A stretch of DNA of 64,000 bases from contig JAUWGH010000001.1 in NCBI GenBank assembly GCA_030606485.1, positions 124,001-188,000 on the forward strand, in the 5' to 3' direction. The translations under genes and the position numbers were made by a program. Shown here in pieces: positions 27,712 through 35,074 of the stretch (position 1 is its first letter; the number at the start of each line of letters is the position of its first letter). The stretch comes from Promethearchaeota archaeon. GTDB taxonomy: Archaea > Asgardarchaeota > Lokiarchaeia > Sigyniarchaeales > SOKP01. Under the pieces are notes generated by a model, which was not told where the DNA came from, searched no databases, and worked only from the letters and a program-made list of their open reading frames with translations.

Positions 27712-30495
27712 ATGAAAACAAAAAGTAACATTTCAATGGGAACGAGTATAAATATTGAGCATAAAGGCATTGAAGAAATGTCTGAGTTGTTAAAATCCTC
27801 TTACTATTGTTATGATTGTAATCGTTGTATTAATATATGCCCTCTCTCTCCATTTGGATTGTTTTATCCAAGGCAATTAGTTAGAGATTTCTCTACTTAC
27901 TCAGTTGAAGTGGCAATTAATAACTCAAATATTTGGAGTTGTTTAACTTGTGGACTTTGTTCAGAATACTGTCCAATGTCTAAAGATAACGTTGGTGTTA
28001 ATTTTCTTGATATTATTTTGAAACTTCGGAATATTGCTACAGAAAATGACCCATTTCAAGAGGAAAAGCTTCAATGTACAACTCATGGTCGATTATATTC
28101 AAATTTACCGTATTTAATGGCTAATGATCAAATAGAATTAGTAAATAAAATTGGTTTTTTAGATAATACAGATTTAAAGATTGCTAAAAAAGGAGAAATA
28201 GCATATTTTATAGGTTGCTTGCCATTTATGAATGGAATATCACCGTGCACACAAGCTTGCCCTGCAAATATTGATGTTCAAGGATATATTACATTAATTA
28301 AAGAAGGAAGATTTCAAGAATCTCTCAATTTAATACGGGAAAGGAATCCCCTTCCAGGTGTATGTGGACGAATTTGCACACATCCATGTGAATTAAATTG
28401 TAATCGTAATACTATAGATAAGCCAATTGCCATCAGGGCATTAAAAAAATTTGTTGCTGATTGGGAAATAAAAAACCAACCCTTAAGTCAATTACAACCA
28501 TTTGAACAAACAAACGAACAAGTTGCTATTATTGGTTCGGGACCCGCTGGCTTAGCAGCAGCATATTTCCTCGCAAAGAAAGGATACAAACCAACAATAT
28601 TTGAAGCCAGCCCCTTTAAAGGAGGTATGTTGAGAGTTGGAATCCCAGAATATCGATTGCCTGATGACATTTTGGATTATGAAATTGAATTCATAGAAAA
28701 AAGTGGAGTCGAGATAAAAACAAATGTTCCAATAGGACCAGATTTGACATTTAAGAAATTAACAAATATGGGTTATAAAGCGATTTTTATATCAATAGGG
28801 CTCCAGAGTAGCCGAAGTATGAGACTCGAAGGTGAAGAATTAAATAATGTTATAGGAGGAATAAAATTTCTCAAAGATTTCAGACCTACAGATCAAGAAT
28901 CTAAAAAATCTACTGTGATAATAAAAGATAAAATTATTGGAGTAACGGGTGGTGGAAATGTTGCTATGGACTCAGCAAGAACTGCCGTAAGGTTAGGTGC
29001 AAAAAAAGTGATTATTATTTATCGACGTTCGGAAAAGGAAATGCCTGCAGCAGAAGAGGAAATTGAAATGGCAAAAGAAGAAAATATAGATTTTCAATTC
29101 TTAACTAATCCAGTAAAAATAATTGGAGATAAAAAAGGAAATGTTTCCAAAGTAGAATGTATCCGAATGAAACTTGGCGAACCAGATTCTTCAGGAAGGA
29201 GAAGACCTATTCAAATCGAAGGTTCTGAATTTAAAATGAAAATTGATGTGTTAATATTAGCAATAGGTCAAGAAGCTGATTATTTTCTCCTAAAGGCAGC
29301 TCAAAATGAGTTGATAATAAATAAAAGAGGTAGAATCCAAATTGATGACTCTACTTTAGAAACAAATATCCCTGGTGTTTTTGCTGGGGGAGATGTTACA
29401 GAAGGTCAAGGAATAGCAATTAGAGCAATAGCTAATGGATATGAAGCAGCAATTTCTATTGATCGATATCTAAGAGGGATTGATATAGGTGAAAACAGAT
29501 TTAAAAGAGAAGAATTTAAAACATCACCAATCCCTAAAAAGGAAGTCAATCTCGAAGAGAGAAATGATCTGCCTCTTATCCCAATAGAAGAAAGATGTAG
29601 CTCTTTTAATGAAGTTGAACTCGAATTTACCGAAGAAATTGCAATTCAAGAAGCAAATCGATGCTTAAATTGTAATAGTTGTTCTAACTGTGATATCCCT
29701 TATGAAAAAAATGATGATTCATTTAATAGTTCCCAAAAACCAAAACATTACTATGGAACATGTCAATTTCCACTCTACAATAACAATATTGATTATCTGA
29801 AAATTCCCAAAACAACTATTGGTATTTTAAACCTTAATAATATCACGCCGGTGGTTTTAGCTGATGAGAGATGTTGTGGACATGATTGTTATTGGACCGG
29901 AGATCTTGATACTTTCGAAAAATTGGCAAAATATAACATGAAATTATATAAAGATGCAGGAGTAAAAACCATAATATGCAGCTGTGCTGAAGGTTACTAT
30001 ATGTGGAAGTATGTATATAAAGACTTTTTTAAAGATGATAATGAATATAATTTTAAAGTATATCACATTAGCGAATACATACAAAAAGAAAGATTATTAG
30101 ATGATTTGAAACTATCTAATCAGGATAAAATTAAAATAACTTACCATGACCCCTGCAGACTTGGCAGATTGAGTAATGTTTATGATGCTCCCCGTGAGAT
30201 ATTAAATAATTTATCAAATGTTGAATTAATAGAAATGATAAATATTAGGCAAGATGCAAATTGTTGTGGAGTCTCTGCTTATATCTCTTGTAGTAATTAT
30301 TCAAAACTACTACAAGGTCAAAGAATTAATGAAGCTATTGATACAGGTGCCGAATATTTGATAGTAACATGCCCAAAATGTTTAACTCATTTTAATTGCT
30401 ATCTACAAGAAAATAGAGATTTAAGACTAAAAGTAATGGATTTAGTCTCTTTCCTTGGAATGATATATCGTGATAAGGAGATATTACTTCAATAA
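27712..30495 (+). CDS. HdrC-GltD-HdrB composite oxidoreductase
   Basis: 927 residues. Residues 1-165: an HdrC-like iron-sulfur domain with two [4Fe-4S] motifs (CYDCNRCINICP, CLTCGLCSEYCP). It then begins a CCG (HdrB/HdrD) domain with AYFIGCLPFMN but switches at about 176 into a full GltD/NfnB-like flavoprotein (to about 665). That part has CTQACPANID, CGRICTHPCELNC, FAD loop IIGSGPAGLAAAYFLA, NADPH loop GVTGGGNVAMDSA and a terminal CLNCNSCSNC. The CCG domain then resumes (YYGTCQFPLYNN ... ERCCGHD) and a second one follows (HDPC ... ANCCG ... CPKC). It probably passes electrons between NAD(P)H, FAD and non-cubane clusters. It converges with hdrA-mvhD-frhB, the likely partners. The frame is intact, so no assembly break is evident. 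Confidence 0.85.
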   Translation: MKTKSNISMGTSINIEHKGIEEMSELLKSSYYCYDCNRCINICPLSPFGLFYPRQLVRDFSTYSVEVAINNSNIWSCLTCGLCSEYCPMSKDNVGVNFLDIILKLRNIATENDPFQEEKLQCTTHGRLYSNLPYLMANDQIELVNKIGFLDNTDLKIAKKGEIAYFIGCLPFMNGISPCTQACPANIDVQGYITLIKEGRFQESLNLIRERNPLPGVCGRICTHPCELNCNRNTIDKPIAIRALKKFVADWEIKNQPLSQLQPFEQTNEQVAIIGSGPAGLAAAYFLAKKGYKPTIFEASPFKGGMLRVGIPEYRLPDDILDYEIEFIEKSGVEIKTNVPIGPDLTFKKLTNMGYKAIFISIGLQSSRSMRLEGEELNNVIGGIKFLKDFRPTDQESKKSTVIIKDKIIGVTGGGNVAMDSARTAVRLGAKKVIIIYRRSEKEMPAAEEEIEMAKEENIDFQFLTNPVKIIGDKKGNVSKVECIRMKLGEPDSSGRRRPIQIEGSEFKMKIDVLILAIGQEADYFLLKAAQNELIINKRGRIQIDDSTLETNIPGVFAGGDVTEGQGIAIRAIANGYEAAISIDRYLRGIDIGENRFKREEFKTSPIPKKEVNLEERNDLPLIPIEERCSSFNEVELEFTEEIAIQEANRCLNCNSCSNCDIPYEKNDDSFNSSQKPKHYYGTCQFPLYNNNIDYLKIPKTTIGILNLNNITPVVLADERCCGHDCYWTGDLDTFEKLAKYNMKLYKDAGVKTIICSCAEGYYMWKYVYKDFFKDDNEYNFKVYHISEYIQKERLLDDLKLSNQDKIKITYHDPCRLGRLSNVYDAPREILNNLSNVELIEMINIRQDANCCGVSAYISCSNYSKLLQGQRINEAIDTGAEYLIVTCPKCLTHFNCYLQENRDLRLKVMDLVSFLGMIYRDKEILLQ

Positions 30496-30563
30496 TAATT
30501 AGAGATTCCTGTAATAATAATAAGATAATTCAATATTTTTAATAATTCTTATCATAATTTTAT

Positions 30564-32018
30564 TTAATAATATTGAGGAATATGTTCTTTCTCCATTTTT
30601 ACCTTATCAATATGTTCAGTACAATTTTTTCTTTTCATTTTGGCAATTTTTAATAATAAGTTTAAACCGGGCTGAACATCTTGAAGATCTTTCCATTCGA
30701 CATAATTTTTATCGACTAATCCCTTAAAAATTTCCTTTCCAACTTTTGTTCTGACTAAAACAGTCGACCACCCTGCTGGGGACCCAATTGAGCCTATAGA
30801 AATATCAGCAGATTCTGATGTTAAATCATAACAATATTCGCAATCTTCTCTAGCTAGGGAAGTTATTTCTTTAATTGGGATATTTTTAGGTTCTCCATTT
30901 TTTGGATATATAAAAAATTTTCCTTTATTTATGTCCATTTTTTTTATATCATTAATTTCTACAGACAATCTTTTTGCAATTTCTAAAATACTCTCATATG
31001 GAAAGCTTTCCATACAAAAAATTCCAATTCTAAATTTAACTTTTTCCATATTAGGAGTTTTAAAATTATAAATATGAGATTTTAGTAATGCTTGCATCAT
31101 GCATGGCGTTCCAACTACAGCCAAGTTTTCACAATCTATATGCTGATTTAATAATTGCAAATTAGGATTATTTGCATATTTTGTACCTGAGGTTTTTTTA
31201 ATATCATCTTTATTTTTAATTAAAAGTGGTGTTGGCTTCCAAATTGTTTCACTCATACCAGCCCCAATTGCACCATCAATTTGCTGGGTATCAAATAAAT
31301 AATATAAAATAGAACTTGCAATTCCACCATCTTGGCAAATTTTGGATATCTCATCAACTTTTGTTTTTGCAGAATATGCTTCCAAATATTCTCCAATATC
31401 TGATTGATTTTTAAATTTATTTGAATTAGAGATATATATGTTTAAAATGTCTATTGGTAAGTATGACCTTGGACAAACTGTATAACATAACCCGCAACTA
31501 ATACATTTCTCATCATCAATAATACCAACGCCGTTATCAATTTTTATACAATCAACAGGACAAATTCCTTGACAAATTCCACAACCAGAACATATTTTTG
31601 AATCAAATATAACCTTGACAGGTTCATATATTGGTTTAACTTTAATAAAATCCTTATTTTTAATATTAAATTCTAATTCTGAAGTATTTTCATTTTTTTT
31701 AATTTCAATTAAATTTTCATATTTTAAAAGATAAGATAAGCTCAAGATCTTTTTTAAATCATGATTAAATTCTTTACTAAATTCTTTTAAATCTTTAATA
31801 GAAGCAATTTCTTTATTTTTTAAAAAATTAAAAAGAGAATATTTTAATTTGTCTTCATCGTACAATGTAAAAATGAAATCGTAATATTCCTCTTCTGAAT
31901 ATATTCCTGAATTTAAAATGTCTTCCTTAGAATCAATTAGATTTCTAAATCTATATGATTTCATAACATTTAATGCATCATTTAAAACATTCCTATTAAT
32001 ATTCTCTTGCACTTTCAT
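30564..32018 (-). CDS. FrhB/FpoF-like F420 or ferredoxin oxidoreductase subunit with N-terminal extension
   Basis: 484 residues. About 120 residues of helical, winged-helix-like sequence (IASIKDLKEFSKEFNHDLKK) precede two [4Fe-4S] motifs, CSGCGICQGICPVD and CISCGLCYTVCPRS. They are followed by the FrhB flavin domain with KKTSGTKYANNPN, VVGTPCMMQALLKS and EDCEYCYDLTSESADISIG. Relatives oxidise or reduce F420 (FrhB, FpoF, FqoF). As third gene of the hdrA-mvhD-frhB operon it would feed electrons via MvhD into HdrA or take them out. The 97-base gap before it holds the SECIS-like hairpin. No in-frame UGA is present; it starts at ATG 32018. Confidence 0.85.
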   Translation of the reverse strand: MKVQENINRNVLNDALNVMKSYRFRNLIDSKEDILNSGIYSEEEYYDFIFTLYDEDKLKYSLFNFLKNKEIASIKDLKEFSKEFNHDLKKILSLSYLLKYENLIEIKKNENTSELEFNIKNKDFIKVKPIYEPVKVIFDSKICSGCGICQGICPVDCIKIDNGVGIIDDEKCISCGLCYTVCPRSYLPIDILNIYISNSNKFKNQSDIGEYLEAYSAKTKVDEISKICQDGGIASSILYYLFDTQQIDGAIGAGMSETIWKPTPLLIKNKDDIKKTSGTKYANNPNLQLLNQHIDCENLAVVGTPCMMQALLKSHIYNFKTPNMEKVKFRIGIFCMESFPYESILEIAKRLSVEINDIKKMDINKGKFFIYPKNGEPKNIPIKEITSLAREDCEYCYDLTSESADISIGSIGSPAGWSTVLVRTKVGKEIFKGLVDKNYVEWKDLQDVQPGLNLLLKIAKMKRKNCTEHIDKVKMEKEHIPQYY

Positions 32019-32071
32019 TTTTCTTCAAATTAAATATTTATTTATAAAATAATCCGAGATCCCTTGCAAGG

Positions 32072-32113
32072 AGAGTCACTTTATAACTAAAATTTTTTTA
32101 TAAAGGTCATTCT
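32072..32113 (-). promoter_or_regulatory. Eukaryote-like SECIS element (selenocysteine insertion) after mvhD
   Basis: Read on the minus strand: AUGAC, then an eight-pair perfect stem CUUUAUAA/UUAUAAAG with an 11-base A-rich loop beginning AAAAA, then UGAC. The opposed UGA and GA give tandem G.A pairs, as in the eukaryotic SECIS core (AUGA...GA) with an A-rich apical loop. A short AGA/UCU helix closes it below. It starts 3 bases after the mvhD stop. Published work on Lokiarchaeota reports SECIS elements of this eukaryote-like form. A second palindrome, CCTTGCAAGG (32062-32071), follows directly. The fold is drawn by eye. Confidence 0.7.
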
Positions 32114-32115
32114 AT

Positions 32116-32538
32116 TCAGATTTTTTTTGGTAAAGGAGGCAATTTTTTTAGTTTCTCTATTATATCAGTAGTAGCATTAAGAAAATTTTCCACCTCTGCA
32201 GCAGATACAAAATAATATTCAACTCTATTTTCAGATATTCCGATATGTTTGAAAAGTTTTTTTAAAAATTTAATATGCTTATATGTATTCATATTACCAT
32301 CTCCGAACTCACACTCATGCTCATGTCAACCTATTATTGCAACCCCATCTGCCCCACTGAGAAGTGATTCTATGATTATATCCAAACTTACACGTCCTGT
32401 ACATTTCACTCTTATTATATAGATATCAGATGAATATTGTTTTCTACAAGTACCGGTTAAATCTGCAGCTGCATAACCTCATTTTTCGCAAGCAAACATT
32501 ATAATTTTAGGATTTTGATTTATTATTTTACTTTCCAT
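32116..32538 (-). CDS. mvhD: MvhD/VhuD-like iron-sulfur subunit, selenoprotein with two Sec
   Basis: A 140-residue gene that standard gene finding misses, because two UGA codons (32479-32481 and 32326-32328) are in frame. Read as Sec they give FACEKUGYAAADLTG (U20) and AIIGUHEHECEFGDGN (U71). MvhD homologues have Cys at both places (WCSYAGADL and GGCH...C). The segment IIRVKCTGRVSLDIIIESLLSGADGV matches MvhD as well. The subunit carries a [2Fe-2S] cluster and links the electron donor to HdrA. The start ATG 32538 lies 10 bases after GAGGGG. The stop is UGA at 32116-32118, giving the usual family length. It sits between hdrA and the frhB-like gene. No hydrogenase large subunit is nearby. Confidence 0.9.
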
Positions 32539-32576
32539 TTTTTTTAAACCCCTCATTTTTTATTATTCACTTAGAT

Positions 32577-34550
32577 TTAAACTGTATCCTCTATAGAATA
32601 ATTATTTCCACAGATTCCATATATTTCACTTTTAAATTGATTATTCCTATAATATTTTAAATCTAATGCATTAGCTGGACAGACTGTTACACACAATCCA
32701 CATCCTTTACAGTTTAATTCATCTATTTCGGCTATACCATCTTCATTTACTTTAATAGCGTGATAGAAACATGATTTTTCACACCGGTGGCATCCCATAC
32801 ATAGATTCTGATCAACTTCCGGAATCATTAAATCCAGTCTTATTCTGCCTGATAATACTAGAGCCGATGCTTTACTCGCAGCTGCTAATGCAGTAGATAC
32901 GGAATATGGAATGTTTTTTGGACCTGCAGCACAACCACAAATATATATACCCCGTTTATTGGTCTCTTGAGGTGAAAGACATCCATGAATTTCTGATAAA
33001 AATCCATTTGGCCCTTTGTCCAATCCCAATACTTCAATGGCTTCTTTTGTTCCTTTTGATGGATTGATTCCGGTGGATAAAACAATTAAATCATATTCCA
33101 TCTCTTGAATGCCCAATGATTCTCTTAAAGAATCTTGCACCAAAAATTTCAAATTTTTTGTTATCGGATCTTCATACACTCGTGAAATATTACTCTTTAT
33201 AAAATTAACTCCTGCTTTCCTCGTTGTGGTATAATATTCTTCATTCCCTTTATCGGTAGCTCTAATATCAATGTAAAAAATTGTGATTTCTATATCTGGA
33301 TATTCTTGTTTTAAAAGTTGGGCATTTTTCATTGCAACCATACAACAAACACCCGAACAATATATATTAGCTTTTAAATTCCGTGATCCAACACACTGAA
33401 ACATAGCAACATTTTTAGGCGTTTTACAATCGGAAATTCTATGGACATGACCATCAGTTGGACCGATTGGACTTAACAATCTTTCCAATTCTATTTGGGT
33501 TATTACATTTGGATAGATGCCATAACCATACTCATTACTATCAATAATTGGATATTCATCCCAACCAGTTGCTATTATAACAGCCCCCACTTTAATATCG
33601 ATATATTCTGGCTGTTGTTCATAATCAATTGCTTCAGCAGGACAATTTGTTTCACAAAGTTTGCAGTCAATGCATACTTCTTTATCAATTAAAGCAAGAA
33701 TCGGGACTGCTTGTGGAAATGGAATATAAATTGAATGTCTCTGCCCAATTCCTCTATTAAATTCATCTGGCACATCTATTGGACATTTAGTGGTGCATAA
33801 ACCGCATCCCGTACATTTGTTTTCATCAACATATCTTGGTTTTTTAAGAATTTTTATTTCATAATTGCCAGCGAATCCACCAAATTCGACAACTTCACAG
33901 TATGTCATTAATTCAATATTTGGATGTTTTGATGCATTAACCATAATTGGTGCTAGTACTCATATTCCGCAATCATCTGTTGGAAATATTCGATCTAACT
34001 GTGCCATTCTACCGCCTATTGTTGGTTCTTTTTCAACTAGATATACCTTAATACCATGATTTGCTAAATCTAACGCAGCATTCATCCCGGCAATACCAGC
34101 TCCTATAACTAACGCCGATTTTTCAACGCTAAATTCTTTGATTGGCACAGTTTCTAAAAGACGCGCTCTATTAACTCCTGCACGAATTAAATTTTTTGCT
34201 TTTTGAGTCGCTTTTTCTTTATTTTCTTGATGTACAAAAGAACAATGTTCTCTTATATTTACCATTTGAAAATAATTTGGATTTAATCCGGACTCAGCAC
34301 ACAATGATTTGTATGTGGGTTCATGAATTTTTGGTGTTCATGACGCTACTACAACTCTATTTAAGTCCAACTCTTGAATATCATTTTTAATTATTTGTTG
34401 ACCTGGATCTGAACATGTGAATTTATTAATTTTAGTCACTACAATATTTGGTAATGTTTCTGCAAAGTCTCTTAATGCTTCACAATCTACGTAACCCCCT
34501 ATATTTACCCCTCACTCACAAACATAAACTCCAATGCGAACTTGTTCCAT
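32577..34550 (-). CDS. hdrA: Heterodisulfide reductase subunit A, selenoprotein with three Sec
   Basis: 657 residues when three in-frame UGA codons are read as Sec: U13 in YVCEUGVNIGG (34512-34514), U71 in VVVASUTPKIHEP (34338-34340) and U197 in DDCGIUVLAPIMV (33960-33962). Each replaces a Cys conserved in HdrA (CxCGTN, VASCSP, DCxxC). The FAD loop ALVIGAGIAGMNAAL comes between U71 and U197. Four ferredoxin motifs follow: CTGCGLCTTKCP, CIDCKLCETNCP, CMGCHRCEKSC, CKGCGLCVTVCP. Total length fits HdrA. This is the flavin-bifurcating core of Hdr complexes. First gene of hdrA-mvhD-frhB, start ATG 34550 after GGGGAG. A naive call gives two fragments plus a lost N-terminus; the protein continues smoothly across each UGA, so it is not a pseudogene. 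Confidence 0.93.
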
Positions 34551-34554
34551 AATA

Positions 34555-34560
34555 CTCCCC
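34555..34560 (-). promoter_or_regulatory. Ribosome-binding site of hdrA
   Basis: GGGGAG four bases before ATG 34550. It fixes the start of HdrA upstream of its first in-frame UGA and so confirms that the N-terminal segment with U13 is translated. Confidence 0.6.
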
Positions 34561-34701
34561 TTAATTACTCACCTGTTTTTTTACTTTTAATAAATTAAAT
34601 AATGTAAATTATTTTTCTTTTAAAATTTGATTTAAAATAAAAATTGTAATTGAGAAAAAGAAGAATAAAATTTATTTTTATTGATTTATTTTTAATTAAC
34701 A

Positions 34702-34890
34702 ATGAGTTCAGAAGAAGATCCAATTGAAGCTTTTGTTAACAGATTTATGGAAAGGGAAAGCTTGAAAGGTAAAAAAAATAGGATCCTACTCCAATCGATT
34801 GCAAAAAAGGTAGGATTATTCGAAAATAAAATTAAAACCGCTTATCTTAGAGCAACTCTAAGCAAAAGAATTAATAATCAAAAAAAATAA
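34702..34890 (+). CDS. Small basic helical protein
   Basis: 62 residues, not recognised. An acidic N-terminus (SSEEDPIEAF) is followed by Lys/Arg-rich helices (KGKKNRILLQSIAKKVGLFENKIKTAYLRATLSKRI). The helix-turn-helix-like spacing of SIAKKVGLFENKIKTAYL hints at DNA binding, but this is weak. It starts at ATG 34702 in the interval between the divergent hdrA operon and serS, with its own AT-rich upstream region. It could be a chance reading frame. Confidence 0.5.
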   Translation: MSSEEDPIEAFVNRFMERESLKGKKNRILLQSIAKKVGLFENKIKTAYLRATLSKRINNQKK

Positions 34891-35074
34891 TTTTTTTTAT
34901 TACTATTTGTTCCTTAATAACTTATAAGATCAATATTTTTTTGTAAATGTTTTGGTTGATGAATAAATAAAAATAACTTATCAATAATTTACTACTAATA
35001 CTAATTATTATAATAAAGGAAAAAATTACATAAAAATTCATTAAGATATTGAAAATTGGGTCAATAACAAGAAA

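Noticed and set aside
32539-32576. A SECIS element in the spacer between hdrA and mvhD
   Set aside because: UGA-like pieces are present but only ten bases apart, and no stem can form between them.
32577-34550. hdrA as a broken pseudogene or two to three separate genes
   Set aside because: All three interruptions are UGA only, each lies exactly at a conserved Cys, and the surrounding sequence continues without frameshift.
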